Assembly (NCBI RefSeq): GCF_030409335.1
Contig: NZ_JAUFPN010000153.1
Span: 233,327 to 297,326, forward strand
From: Paeniroseomonas aquatica
GTDB taxonomy: Bacteria > Pseudomonadota > Alphaproteobacteria > Acetobacterales > Acetobacteraceae
Direction: 5' to 3'
DNA: 64,000 nt
A model generated the notes under the pieces. The model saw nothing but the letters and a program-made list of their open reading frames with translations, made no database searches and was not told where the DNA came from. The position numbers and the translations under genes were made by a program. Every line of letters starts with the position of its first letter. Position 1 is the stretch's first letter. Positions 17,602-26,849 of the stretch are shown piece after piece.

Positions 17602-20600
17602 ATGACAGAATCCGGCAGCGAGTTCATCGACGGCTACCGCGCCAACCTGGCGACCCTGGCCGAGGCGCATGTCGACACCACCGAGCACGACGCCTGCGGC
17701 GTCGGCCTCGTCGCCGCCATCAATGGCAAGCCTTCCCGCCAGGTGGTCCAGGCCGGCATCGATGCGCTGAAGGCGGTCTGGCACCGCGGCGCCGTCGACG
17801 CCGACGGCAAGACCGGCGACGGCGCCGGCATCCACATCGAGATCCCGCAGGACTTCTTCGCCGAGGTGGTGCAGCGCGGCGGCGACCGCATGCGCCCGGG
17901 CCGCATCGCGGTCGGCATGGTCTTCCTGCCCAAGACCGACTTCGGCGCCCAGGAGCGCTGCCGCCAGATCGTCGAGAGCGAGATCCTGGCGGCCGGCTAC
18001 GCCATCTATTCCTGGCGCCAGGTGCCGATCGACGTCGCCTGCATCGGCGAGAAGGCCAATGCGACGCGGCCCGAGATCGAGCAGATCCTGATCTACGACC
18101 CCGAGCTGCGCGACGAGGCGATCTACGAGCGCGACCTCTTCGTCATCCGCCGCAAGATCGAGAAGCAGGCGATCGCGGCGCAGATCAGCGAACTGTATCT
18201 CTGTTCGCTCTCCTGCCGGTCGCTGATCTACAAGGGCATGTTCCTGGCCGAGAGCCTCTCGGTCTTCTACCCCGACCTGCTCGATGCCCGCTTCACCTCG
18301 CGCTTCGCCATCTACCACCAGCGCTACAGCACCAATACCTTCCCCACCTGGAAGCTGGCGCAGCCCTTCCGCATGCTCGCCCACAACGGCGAGATCAACA
18401 CGCTGCACGGCAACGTCAACTGGATGAAGAGCCACGAGACCCGGCTGTCGCATCCGCTGCTCGATGCCCATCTCGAGGACATCAAGCCGGTGGTCCAGGC
18501 CGGCGGCTCGGACACCGCGACCCTCGACAACGTCTTCGAGCTGCTGGTCCGCGGCGGCCGCGACGCGCCCATGGCGAAGTCGATGCTGATCCCCGAGAGC
18601 CTCGGCGCCAATGCGACCATGCCGCAGCCGCACCGCGACCTCTTCCTCTACTGCAACGCGGTGATGGAGCCCTGGGACGGGCCCGCCGCCATCGCCGCGA
18701 CCGACGGCCGCTGGGTCATCGCCGGGCTCGACCGCAACGGCCTCCGCCCGCTGCGCTACACCCAGACCGCGGACGGGCTGCTGATCGTCGGCTCCGAGAC
18801 CGGCATGGTGAAGGTGGCCGAGGATCTGGTGGTCTCGAAGGGCCGGGTCGGCCCCGGCCAGTGCATCGGCGTCGATCTCGAGACCGGCACCTTCTACGGC
18901 GACGCCGCGCTGAAGGACGCGCTCTCGGCCCGCCACCCCTTCGGCCGCTGGACCGAGCGCACCACCCGGATCGACGAGATCGTCCGCGCCGAGGCGCATG
19001 AGCCCGAGATCCTGCGCGGCGAGGAGCTGCGCCGCCGCCAGCTCGCGGTCGGCTACACCCTCGAGGAGCTGGAGACCATCCTGCACCCGATGGTCGAGGA
19101 CAGCGCCGAGGCCATCGGCAGCATGGGCGACGACACCCCGATCGCGGTGCTCTCGGGCCACTACCGCGGCCTGCACCACTACTTCCGCCAGACCTTCAGC
19201 CAGGTCACCAACCCGCCGATCGACAGCCTGCGCGAGACGCGGGTGATGACGCTGAAGACCCGGCTCGGCAACCTCGGGAACATCCTCGACGAGGACCCGA
19301 CCCAGTGCGACATGCTCATGCTCGACAGCCCGGTGCTGTCGAACAGCGAGTTCGGCGCCATGCGCCAGTACATGGGCGCGACCGCCTGCGAGGTCGACTG
19401 CACCTTCCCGGTCGAGGAGGGCGAGGCCGGGCTGCGCCGCGCCATCGACCGCATCCGGCGCGAGGCCGAGGAGGGGGTGCGCTCGGGCTGCGCCCACATC
19501 ATCCTGACCGACCAGCACCAGGGCGCCGCCCGCGTGCCGATCCCGATGATCCTGGCGGTCGGCGGCGTGCACACCCACCTGGTGAAGCATTCGCTGCGGA
19601 CCTTCACCAGCCTCAACATCCGCTCGGCCGAATGTCTCGACGTGCACTACGCCGCGGTGCTGATCGGCGCCGGCGCCACCACGGTGAACGCCTACCTCGC
19701 GCAGGAGAGCATCGCCGACCGCCACCGCCGCGGGCTGTTCGGCGACACGCCGCTGCCGGAATGCGTGGCGCACTACAAGAAGGCGGTCGACAAGGGGCTG
19801 CTGAAGGTGATGTCCAAGATGGGCATCTCGGTCATCAGCAGCTACCGCGGGGGGATGAATTTCGAGGCCATCGGCCTCTCCCGCGCCCTCGTCGCCGAAT
19901 TCTTCCCCGGCGTGCCGAGCCGCATCTCCGGCATCGGCCTGCAGGGCATCGCCCGCCGGGTGCTGGCGCTGCATGCCCGTGCCTGGGACGCCGATGTGGT
20001 CACCCTGCCGGTCGGCGGACTCTACAAGCGGCGGCTGCGCGGCGAGAGCCATGCCTTCGACGGCGGGCTGATCCATACCCTGCAGGATGCGGTCGAGACC
20101 GACAGCTACACCAAGTTCAAGCGCTACTCGGACGCGGTCCGCCGCCAGGCGCCGGTCGCGCTGCGCGACCTGCTCGACTTCCGCACCGAGGGCCGCACCC
20201 CGGTGCCGCTCGAGGAAGTCGACAGCATCACCGAGATCCGGAAGCGCCTGATCGCCCCCGGCATCTCGCTCGGCGCGCTGAGCCCCGAGGCGCATGAGAC
20301 GCTGTCGATCGCGATGAACCGCATCGGCGCCAAGTCGGACAGCGGGGAAGGGGGCGAGGATCCCGCCCGCGCCACCCCGCGCGCCAACGGCGACAACGCC
20401 AACAGCGCCATCAAGCAGATCGCCTCCGGCCGCTTCGGCGTCACCGCCGAGTACCTGAACGCCTGCCGCGAGATCGAGATCAAGGTCGCCCAGGGCGCCA
20501 AGCCCGGCGAGGGCGGCCAGCTGCCCGGCTTCAAGGTCAGCGGGCTGATCGCCAAGCTGCGCCATTCCACGCCCGGCGTGACCCTCATCTCCCCGCCGCC

Positions 20601-22131
20601 GCACCACGACATCTACTCGATCGAGGATCTGGCGCAGCTCATCTACGACCTGAAGCAGATCAACCCGGATGCGACGGTCACGGTGAAGCTGGTGAGCCGC
20701 TCCGGCATCGGCACCATCGCCGCCGGCGTCGCCAAGGCCAAGGCGGATGCCATCCTGGTCTCCGGCCATTCCGGCGGCACCGGCGCCAGCCCGCAGACCA
20801 GCATCAAATACGCCGGCCTGCCCTGGGAGATGGGGCTCTCCGAGACCCATCAGGTGCTCCAGCTCAACCGGCTGCGGCACCGGGTCAAGCTGCGGACCGA
20901 CGGCGGCATCAAGACCGGCCGCGACGTGGTCATCGCCGCCATGCTGGGCGCCGAGGAATTCGGCATCGGCACCGCCTCGCTGGTGGCGATGGGCTGCATC
21001 ATGGTGCGGCAGTGCCATTCCAACACCTGCCCGGTCGGCGTCTGCACCCAGGACGAGACGCTGCGGCAGAAATTCGCGGGCTCCCCGGAGAAGGTGATCA
21101 ACCTCTTCTCCTTCGTCGCGGAGGAAGTGCGGGAGATCCTGGCCAGCCTCGGCGTCCGCAAGCTGGTCGACGTCATCGGCCGCACCGACCTGCTGAAGCA
21201 GGTCAGCCGCGGCTCGGAGGATCTCGACGACCTCGACCTCAACCCGCTGCTGGTGCAGGCCGATGCCGGCCCGCATGCCCGCTACTGCACGCTGGAAGGC
21301 CGCAACGAGGTTCCCGAGACCCTCGATGCCGACATGATCCGCGACGCCGCCGCGCTGTTCGAGCGGGGCGAGAAGATGCAGCTGCAGTACAACATCCGGA
21401 ACACCCACCGGGCCATCGGCACCAAGATCAGCAGCAAGATCACCCGCAAGTTCGGCATGTCCGGCCTGCAGCCGGGCCACCTCACGGTGCGGCTGCGCGG
21501 CACCGCCGGGCAGTCGCTCGGCGCCTTCGCGGTGCGCGGCCTCAAGCTCGAGGTGCTGGGCGATGCCAACGACTACGTCGGCAAGGGGCTCTCGGGCGCC
21601 AGCATCGTGGTGCGCCCGGCGCCCTCCTCGGCGCTGGTCTGGAACGAGAACACCATCATCGGCAACACCTGCCTCTATGGCGCGACCGCGGGCGAGCTGT
21701 TTGCCGGCGGCCAGGCCGGGGAGCGCTTCGCGGTCCGCAACTCGGGTGCGCTGGCCGTGGTCGAGGGCTGCGGCGCCAATGGCTGCGAGTACATGACCGG
21801 CGGCACGGTGGTGATCCTCGGCCCGGTCGGCGACAATTTCGGCGCCGGCTTCACCGGCGGCGTGGCCTTCCTGTACGACGCCGACGACACCTTCGAGCGC
21901 CGGGTCAATCCCGAGACGCTGCTCTGGTCCCGCCTCGCCTCCAGCCACTGGGAGGCGGAGCTGCAGGCCCTGCTCGCCCGCCACGTCGCCGAGACCGGCT
22001 CCCGCCTCGGCGCCCGGCTGCTGAACGACTGGGCGCAGGAGCGCGGCCGGTTCTGGCACGTGGTGCCGAAGGAATACGCCCGCTACCTCGCCGCGCCGAT
22101 GCAGGACCCGGCGGCGGTGGCGGCCGAGTAG
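17602..22131 (+). CDS. gltB: glutamate synthase (NADPH) large subunit
   Basis: Large (alpha) subunit of 1509 residues that makes two glutamates from glutamine and 2-oxoglutarate. A 31-residue propeptide precedes the nucleophile C32 in EHDACGVGLVAAI of the class II glutamine amidotransferase domain. The central domain follows, then the FMN-binding synthase domain with LVSGHSGGTGASPQTS and the [3Fe-4S] cysteines C1132, C1138 and C1143 (CIMVRQCHSNTC). The C-terminal beta-helix domain (about 1240-1480) has repeated glycine-rich turns such as GKGLSGASIVVRP. With gltD it forms the GOGAT enzyme for ammonium assimilation. A hairpin follows the stop. Confidence 0.98.
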   Translation: MTESGSEFIDGYRANLATLAEAHVDTTEHDACGVGLVAAINGKPSRQVVQAGIDALKAVWHRGAVDADGKTGDGAGIHIEIPQDFFAEVVQRGGDRMRPGRIAVGMVFLPKTDFGAQERCRQIVESEILAAGYAIYSWRQVPIDVACIGEKANATRPEIEQILIYDPELRDEAIYERDLFVIRRKIEKQAIAAQISELYLCSLSCRSLIYKGMFLAESLSVFYPDLLDARFTSRFAIYHQRYSTNTFPTWKLAQPFRMLAHNGEINTLHGNVNWMKSHETRLSHPLLDAHLEDIKPVVQAGGSDTATLDNVFELLVRGGRDAPMAKSMLIPESLGANATMPQPHRDLFLYCNAVMEPWDGPAAIAATDGRWVIAGLDRNGLRPLRYTQTADGLLIVGSETGMVKVAEDLVVSKGRVGPGQCIGVDLETGTFYGDAALKDALSARHPFGRWTERTTRIDEIVRAEAHEPEILRGEELRRRQLAVGYTLEELETILHPMVEDSAEAIGSMGDDTPIAVLSGHYRGLHHYFRQTFSQVTNPPIDSLRETRVMTLKTRLGNLGNILDEDPTQCDMLMLDSPVLSNSEFGAMRQYMGATACEVDCTFPVEEGEAGLRRAIDRIRREAEEGVRSGCAHIILTDQHQGAARVPIPMILAVGGVHTHLVKHSLRTFTSLNIRSAECLDVHYAAVLIGAGATTVNAYLAQESIADRHRRGLFGDTPLPECVAHYKKAVDKGLLKVMSKMGISVISSYRGGMNFEAIGLSRALVAEFFPGVPSRISGIGLQGIARRVLALHARAWDADVVTLPVGGLYKRRLRGESHAFDGGLIHTLQDAVETDSYTKFKRYSDAVRRQAPVALRDLLDFRTEGRTPVPLEEVDSITEIRKRLIAPGISLGALSPEAHETLSIAMNRIGAKSDSGEGGEDPARATPRANGDNANSAIKQIASGRFGVTAEYLNACREIEIKVAQGAKPGEGGQLPGFKVSGLIAKLRHSTPGVTLISPPPHHDIYSIEDLAQLIYDLKQINPDATVTVKLVSRSGIGTIAAGVAKAKADAILVSGHSGGTGASPQTSIKYAGLPWEMGLSETHQVLQLNRLRHRVKLRTDGGIKTGRDVVIAAMLGAEEFGIGTASLVAMGCIMVRQCHSNTCPVGVCTQDETLRQKFAGSPEKVINLFSFVAEEVREILASLGVRKLVDVIGRTDLLKQVSRGSEDLDDLDLNPLLVQADAGPHARYCTLEGRNEVPETLDADMIRDAAALFERGEKMQLQYNIRNTHRAIGTKISSKITRKFGMSGLQPGHLTVRLRGTAGQSLGAFAVRGLKLEVLGDANDYVGKGLSGASIVVRPAPSSALVWNENTIIGNTCLYGATAGELFAGGQAGERFAVRNSGALAVVEGCGANGCEYMTGGTVVILGPVGDNFGAGFTGGVAFLYDADDTFERRVNPETLLWSRLASSHWEAELQALLARHVAETGSRLGARLLNDWAQERGRFWHVVPKEYARYLAAPMQDPAAVAAE

Positions 22132-22139
22132 CAAGCCGG

Positions 22140-22170
22140 CGGCGGCGGCCATGCTCGGTGGCCGCCGCCG
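22140..22170 (+). terminator. GC-rich hairpin after gltB
   Basis: Eleven-base stem CGGCGGCGGCC (22140-22150) with GGCCGCCGCCG (22160-22170) and a nine-base loop, eight bases after the gltB stop. There is no T-run, so it is at best a weak or factor-assisted end. Confidence 0.45.
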
Positions 22171-22259
22171 GGCGATCCGGGGGCGAGGGGGGCAGATTTG
22201 CCGCTCTCGCGTCACGGTTGCCGCTTCCGAAGCTGCCGCACGGGTGCCATAACGCGTCC

Positions 22260-22928
22260 GTGCGTACCCTTTTCCACATCCCCCTCTCGCCGTTCTGCCG
22301 CAAGGTCCGCCTTGCCCTGGCCGAAAAGCGCATCCCCTTCGAGCTGCGGATCGAGCGCGTCTGGGAGCGCCGGCCGGAATTCGAGGCGATGAACGCCGCG
22401 GTCACCGTGCCGGTGCTGCTGGAGGAGAATGGCTTCGCCATCGCCGACAGCTATGCCATCTGCGAATACCTCGACGAGGCCTACCCGGACGTGCCGCTGT
22501 TCGGCCGCACCCTGGGGGAGCGGGCCGAGGTCCGCCGCCTGGTCGCCTGGTTCGACGGCAAGTTCAACGCCGAGGTCACCCGCAACCTGCTGTTCGAGAA
22601 GCAGATGAAGCGGCTGCTCGGCCGCGGCAACCCGGATGCGACGGCGATGCGGGCGGGCTACCAGAACATGCGCCCGCACATGGCCTATCTCGGCTGGCTG
22701 GCGGAGAACCGGGCCTGGCTGGCCGGCCCGCACATCAGCCTGGCGGATTTCGCGGCCGCCGCCCACCTCTCGGCGCTCGACTACATCGGCGACGTGAAAT
22801 GGGAGCTGAGCGACGCGGCGCGCGACTGGTACGCGCGGATGAAGTCGCGCCCCTGCTTCCGCGCCATCCTGGCCGACCGGGTCAGCGGCCTGACCCCGCC
22901 CGAGCACTACGACAACCCCGACTTCTGA
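22260..22928 (+). CDS. glutathione S-transferase family protein
   Basis: Soluble GST-fold protein of 222 residues. The thioredoxin-like N-terminal domain has LFHIPLSPFCRKVRLALAEK, the VTVPVLLEENG cis-proline and the ADSYAICEYLDEAYP glutathione-contact motif. The all-helical C-terminal domain has ISLADFAAAAHLSALDYIGDV with the conserved aspartate of the GST N-capping box. A cysteine (SPFCRK) stands where omega- and beta-class enzymes have their catalytic cysteine. It probably starts at GTG 22260. The substrate is unknown. It is convergent with the TPR gene. Confidence 0.88.
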   Translation: MRTLFHIPLSPFCRKVRLALAEKRIPFELRIERVWERRPEFEAMNAAVTVPVLLEENGFAIADSYAICEYLDEAYPDVPLFGRTLGERAEVRRLVAWFDGKFNAEVTRNLLFEKQMKRLLGRGNPDATAMRAGYQNMRPHMAYLGWLAENRAWLAGPHISLADFAAAAHLSALDYIGDVKWELSDAARDWYARMKSRPCFRAILADRVSGLTPPEHYDNPDF

Positions 22929-22974
22929 AGGGCGGGCCGGCGCTTGATCAGCCGGCGCCCCGGATGACGGCGCG

Positions 22975-23763
22975 CTAGCGCCGCTGCGGTCGCCGCGGCG
23001 TCGGCACGGCCTCGTTCAGCGCCAGGTTCTGCAGCGCGAGGTCGGCGGTCGCGCTGCCCGGCGCCAGTCGCGCGACCCGTTCCCAGTCCTGCTTCGCCCC
23101 GGCGGTATCGCCCTGCATCTGCCGGATGATCCCCCGCTCCAGCATCGCCTCGGCATTCTCCGGCGCCAGCGCCAGCGCCCGGGCGACGTCCTCGGCGGCC
23201 TGGCCGACCTTGTCCAGGTGGCGGTTGGCGGCGGCGCGGAAGACCCAGGCCTCGGCCCGGTCCGGGTTCAGCGCCAGCACGCGGTCCGCATCCTCCAGCG
23301 CCTCGGCGAAGCGGGAGAGGGTGCCGAGCGCCACGGCGCGGTCCAGCAGCAGCTCGGTGTCGTCCGGTGCCAGGGCCAGCCCCATGGTGGTGGCGCCGAA
23401 GGCCCGGCTGCCGTCGCCGGCCATCATCCAGGCCTGCCCCGCCTGGGCGAAGAGCGAGGCCCGGAGCGCCGCGCCGGCGCGGCTGGCCCGGCCAAGCTGT
23501 TCCAGCCGCTCCGCCGCCCGCTCCGGCTCGCCCATGCCGAGCAGCGCCAGCGCGCCGCAATGCCGCGCCCCCTCGCCGCCGCCGGACGCCTCCCAGGCTT
23601 CCGCCATGGACCGGGCGCCCTCGGCATCGGTGCGGATCTGGCCGAGGCAGGCGTCGTACTGCGCGCCCTCGGCCAGCCGCGGCCCGTCGGGGGGCCGCTC
23701 GCCGGCCGCGGCCAGCAGCAGGACGGAGCAGGCACCGAGCAGGATGGGGCGAAGGAGTGTCAC
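22975..23763 (-). CDS. exported tetratricopeptide-repeat protein
   Basis: A 262-residue protein with an N-terminal signal peptide (LLLAAAGERP near 16-25), so probably periplasmic. About four TPR units fill residues 110-245, for example WVFRAAANRHLDKVGQAAEDVARALAL and LERGIIRQMQGDTAGAKQDWERVARL. A cysteine pair (C39, C69) lies in the first half. The start is GTG 23763. It is divergent from an SDR gene. It is a generic scaffold; the partner is unknown. Confidence 0.75.
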   Translation of the reverse strand: MTLLRPILLGACSVLLLAAAGERPPDGPRLAEGAQYDACLGQIRTDAEGARSMAEAWEASGGGEGARHCGALALLGMGEPERAAERLEQLGRASRAGAALRASLFAQAGQAWMMAGDGSRAFGATTMGLALAPDDTELLLDRAVALGTLSRFAEALEDADRVLALNPDRAEAWVFRAAANRHLDKVGQAAEDVARALALAPENAEAMLERGIIRQMQGDTAGAKQDWERVARLAPGSATADLALQNLALNEAVPTPRRPQRR

Positions 23764-23869
23764 GCGGCCAGTCTAGGGCAAAGCCCGCCGCAGGGACATC
23801 GCCCGGCCGGTCATCGGGCCGCGATGACCAGCCCTGGCATCCGCCGCATCGCCGCGCCAGATCATCCGC

Positions 23870-24808
23870 ATGACCCATCCGCCCGCCATCCCGCCCACCG
23901 TCCCGCCCGCCCCGGCGCCTCCGGGGCACCTCCTCATCGCCGGCCTCGGCTACAGCGGCAGCGCCGTGGCGCGGGAGGCGCTGGCGGCCGGCTGGCAGGT
24001 GACCGGCACCTTCCGGGACCCGTCCCGCGGCGCGGCCCCGCCCGGCGTCGGCGTCATCGCCTTCGCCGCCGCCGGCCCGGCATTCGCCACCGCCACCCAC
24101 CTGCTGGTCACCGCCGCGCCCGGGGAGGCCGGCGACCCGGTGCTCGCCGCCCATGCCACGGCCATCGCCGCCGCGCCGGCCCTGCGCTGGGTCGGCTACC
24201 TCTCGACCACCGGCGTCTACGGCGACCGCGGCGGCGGCTGGGTCGACGAGGCGACGCCCCCCGCGCCCGGCCAGGACCGCTCCCGCCGCCGGCTCGAGGC
24301 CGAGCAGGCCTGGGGCGCCCTCGCCGCCCGCCTCGCGGTCGACATCTTCCGGGTCGGCGGCATCTATGGCCCGGGGCGCAGCGCCTTCGACGAGCTCCGC
24401 GCCGGCACCGCCCGCCGCACCGTCAAGCCCGGCCATGCCTTCAGCCGCATCCACCGCGACGACATCGCTCTCGCCGTCGGCGCCGCCATCGGCCAGGCGC
24501 TGCCGCCCGGCCGGCGCATCCTCAACCTGGTCGACGACGAGGTGGCGGAAAGCGCCGAGGTGGTGGCGGAAGCCGCCCGGCTGCTCGGCGTGGCGCCGCC
24601 CCCGGCCATCCCCTACGAGCAGGCCGCCGCCGGCATGTCCCCCATGGCCCGCAGCTTCTGGGCGGAGAACCGCAAGGTCGCCAATGCCGCGACCAAGTCA
24701 GCGCTGGGCATCCGGTGGCGCCACCCCGGCTACCGCGCCGGCCTCGCCGCCATCCTGGCGGCCGAGCAAGGGGGGGCCGAGCAGCTCGCCGACCACCCGC
24801 CGCAGTAG
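23870..24808 (+). CDS. NAD(P)-dependent epimerase/SDR-like protein
   Basis: Extended-SDR-type protein of 312 residues. The N-terminal nucleotide-binding motif is LLIAGLGYSGSAVAREAL, after a proline-rich leader of about 18 residues. VGYLSTTGVYGDRGGGWVDE carries the serine/threonine and tyrosine region, and FRVGGIYGPGRSAFDELR is typical of the YeeZ-like group. The catalytic YxxxK lysine is not obvious, so it may be a binding rather than a redox protein. Its last 111 bases overlap the 3' end of the convergent hydrolase gene. Confidence 0.75.
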   Translation: MTHPPAIPPTVPPAPAPPGHLLIAGLGYSGSAVAREALAAGWQVTGTFRDPSRGAAPPGVGVIAFAAAGPAFATATHLLVTAAPGEAGDPVLAAHATAIAAAPALRWVGYLSTTGVYGDRGGGWVDEATPPAPGQDRSRRRLEAEQAWGALAARLAVDIFRVGGIYGPGRSAFDELRAGTARRTVKPGHAFSRIHRDDIALAVGAAIGQALPPGRRILNLVDDEVAESAEVVAEAARLLGVAPPPAIPYEQAAAGMSPMARSFWAENRKVANAATKSALGIRWRHPGYRAGLAAILAAEQGGAEQLADHPPQ

Positions 24809-25516
24809 CGCCAGGTCCTGCGGCCGGGAGAGCCGGTGGTCGCCGTCCTTCACCAGCACCACCTGCACGTCCGCCCCGGTCACCGCCGCGGCGATCTTCA
24901 GCGCGGTGTCCCAGGGCACGTCCGGGTCGTCCTGGCCCTGCAGCAACCGGATCGGCACGGTGATGGGCACCGCCGCCCGCAGCAGCAGATGGCGGCGGCC
25001 TTCCTCCAGCAGCTGGCGGGTGATGGGGTAGGGCGGGCCATACTGGCTCGGCCGGTGCCAGACCCCGTCGCGGGCGATGATCGCCTGGATCTCGGCCGGC
25101 AGCAGCGCCTCGATCCGCGCGGTGAAGTCCGGCGCCGCGGCGATGCCGACCAGCGCCGCCACCCGCTCCGGCTGGCGCACCGCCAGCAGCAGCGCGATCC
25201 AGCCGCCCATGGAGGAGCCGACCAGCACCTGCGGCCCGGCGGTCAGCGCGGCGATCGCCGTGGCCGCATCCTGGGCCCAGCGGCCGATGGTGCCATCCTC
25301 GAAGCGCCCGCCGCTGGCGCCGTGGCCGCTGTAGTCGAGCCGCAGGAAGGCCTGGCCCCGCGCGGCGCAGAAGGCCGAAAGATCCTCCGCCTTGCTGCCG
25401 GTCATGTCGCTGTTGAAGCCGCCGAGGAAGACCACCCCGGGGCCGCGGCCGGGGATGCGGCGCCAGGCCAGCGCGACGCCGTCGCCGCGGTCGAGGCGGC
25501 CGTGCTCCTCGGTCAT
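24698..25516 (-). CDS. alpha/beta hydrolase
   Basis: A 272-residue serine hydrolase. The nucleophile elbow is VGSSMGGW, the oxyanion segment VVFLGGFNSDMTGSKA is at the N-terminus, and the catalytic histidine is in VKDGDHRLS; the acidic residue is likely in LLQGQDDPDVPW. It resembles the ABHD10-like group of thioesterases, which is inference. The C-terminal tail of about 27 residues runs across the 3' end of the SDR gene on the other strand and is probably not part of the fold. The ATG is preceded by a perfect 11-bp hairpin rather than a clear ribosome-binding site. Confidence 0.82.
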   Translation of the reverse strand: MTEEHGRLDRGDGVALAWRRIPGRGPGVVFLGGFNSDMTGSKAEDLSAFCAARGQAFLRLDYSGHGASGGRFEDGTIGRWAQDAATAIAALTAGPQVLVGSSMGGWIALLLAVRQPERVAALVGIAAAPDFTARIEALLPAEIQAIIARDGVWHRPSQYGPPYPITRQLLEEGRRHLLLRAAVPITVPIRLLQGQDDPDVPWDTALKIAAAVTGADVQVVLVKDGDHRLSRPQDLALLRRVVGELLGPPLLGRQDGGEAGAVAGVAPPDAQR

Positions 25517-25527
25517 CGGAGGAAGGT

Positions 25528-25554
25528 CGAGGAAGGAAAAGTGTTCCTTCCTCG
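25528..25554. other. perfect 11-bp hairpin in the leader of the hydrolase gene
   Basis: CGAGGAAGGAA (25528-25538) pairs with TTCCTTCCTCG (25544-25554) around a five-base loop. It ends 11 bases before the hydrolase ATG (minus strand) and contains the purine-rich GAGGAAGG that would be the best ribosome-binding site, so it could hide it. Confidence 0.5.
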
Positions 25555-25625
25555 AGCTCCATCCTTCCTTTTTGTGAGTCCGCCCATGGCCAATGCCTCA
25601 CTGAAAACGAATGGAAATAGAAGAG

Positions 25626-25653
25626 GGCCTGGGAGAATGCTTTCTCCTGGGCC
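25626..25653 (-). terminator. candidate terminator of the FAH-family gene
   Basis: Read on the minus strand, a GGCC...AGGAGAA arm and a TTCTCCC...GGCC arm form a 12-bp stem with two internal mismatches and an AGCA loop, followed by a T/C-rich run (TCTTCTATTT). It begins nine bases after the FAH-family stop codon. Confidence 0.55.
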
Positions 25654-25661
25654 TTCCTTGC

Positions 25662-26849
25662 TTACGCTCTGGGCAATCCCCGCCTTGCCAGATTGGCGAA
25701 CAGCGCGCCCGTCCCGAAGACCCAGGGCGGGCAGCCATCCGTCCGATCCACCTCGTTCACCAGCGCCCCGAGCCGCGGCGTGGCGATCCGCACGACGTCG
25801 CCGGGATGATGGGTGAAGCCCTGGCCCGCCTCGCCACGGTCCTTGCTGGGCGAGAAGGGGGTGCCGAGGAAGAGCACCGCGCCATCGGGGTACTGGTGGT
25901 GCGGCCCGATCATCTGGTCCACCACCTCGGTCGGGTCGCGGGCGATGGCGCCGACCATGCCGCGCTCCTCCAGCGCGAAGCCGTCGCGGCCGGTGATGGT
26001 CAGGGTCAGCTCCGCCCGCCGCACGTCCTCCAGGGTGAAGCCCGCATCGAACAACCGCAGCAGCGGCCCCAGCGCGCAGGAGGCGTTGTTGTCCTTCGCC
26101 CGCCCCAGCAGCAGGGCGGACCGCCCCTCCACGTCCCGCAGGTTCACGTCGTTGCCCAGCATGGCGCCGAGGATGGCGCCGCGCGCATTCACCGCCAGCA
26201 CCGCCTCCGGCTCCGGGTTCGACCAGGCGCTGTTCGGATGCACGCCGACCTTGGCGCCGATGCCGACCGAGGCCATCGGCGGGCATTTGGAGAAGATCTC
26301 GGCATCCGGGCCGATGCCGACCTCGAGGTACTGGCTCCACCAGCCCTTCCCGACCAGCGTCGCCTTGACCGCCGCCGCCTCGGCGCTGCCCGGCCGCAAC
26401 TCGGAGAGGTCGTCGCCGATGATGGCCCGCACCTCGGCCCGCACCGTCTCCGCCTGGGAGGCATCGCCGCGGCAGCGCTCCTCGATGACCCGCTCCAGCA
26501 TGGAGCGGACATAGGTCACGCCGCAGGCCTTCACCGCCTGCAGGTCGACCGGCGCCAGCAGCCAGGGCTTCGCCGTATCGCGCGCCGCATGCGCGCTGTT
26601 CGCCAGCACCGCCGGGAGGTCGAGCGGGATGGGGACGCCGCGGTGGCGGATGGCGGCGACCGGGTCGGGCTCGTTCAGCCAGGCGCTGCTGGTGCCGAAG
26701 GCGGGGGTCATGTCGAAGGCCGCGCCCTGCAGCAGGGCGAGGACGCTCGGCCCTTCCGCCGTCATGATCCGCGCGGCGAAGCTGCCGTCCTTCCAGTCCT
26801 GCGGCAGGCAATCCGCCAGCCAGGCCGTGCTGTCGAGGCGCATGGTCAT
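25662..26849 (-). CDS. fumarylacetoacetate hydrolase-fold protein, probably a 2-keto-3-deoxy-sugar-acid dehydratase
   Basis: A 395-residue protein whose C-terminal half has the FAH fold: EVGIGPDAEIFSKCPPM, NSAWSNPEPEAVLAVN, LGNDVNLRDVEGRSALLLG and AKDNNASCALGP. The N-terminal half (LADCLPQDWKDGSFAARI) matches the long FAH-type proteins related to Caulobacter XylX, which dehydrate 2-keto-3-deoxy-pentonates in oxidative pentose breakdown. This assignment is by remembered similarity. Acidic metal ligands expected in the E-x-E...D arrangement are present around residues 190-260. It starts at ATG 26849 after AAGGGAGAAG. No sugar-acid transporter or dehydrogenase lies beside it. Its upstream region is AT-rich with a palindrome at 27008-27022. 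Confidence 0.75.
   Translation of the reverse strand: MTMRLDSTAWLADCLPQDWKDGSFAARIMTAEGPSVLALLQGAAFDMTPAFGTSSAWLNEPDPVAAIRHRGVPIPLDLPAVLANSAHAARDTAKPWLLAPVDLQAVKACGVTYVRSMLERVIEERCRGDASQAETVRAEVRAIIGDDLSELRPGSAEAAAVKATLVGKGWWSQYLEVGIGPDAEIFSKCPPMASVGIGAKVGVHPNSAWSNPEPEAVLAVNARGAILGAMLGNDVNLRDVEGRSALLLGRAKDNNASCALGPLLRLFDAGFTLEDVRRAELTLTITGRDGFALEERGMVGAIARDPTEVVDQMIGPHHQYPDGAVLFLGTPFSPSKDRGEAGQGFTHHPGDVVRIATPRLGALVNEVDRTDGCPPWVFGTGALFANLARRGLPRA

Noticed and set aside
22140-22170. The hairpin after gltB as a full rho-independent terminator
   Set aside because: No T-run follows on the plus strand; kept only as a low-confidence entry.
17548-22215. A 4.7-kb open frame on the minus strand opposite gltB
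   Set aside because: Its product is low-complexity and composed of residues expected from reading GC-rich codons in reverse; gltB on the plus strand has full-length family motifs. It is a shadow of codon bias.
23506-23530. GC-rich direct repeats within the TPR gene as a functional repeat element
   Set aside because: They reflect the repeated alanine/leucine codons of the TPR helices rather than a DNA element.
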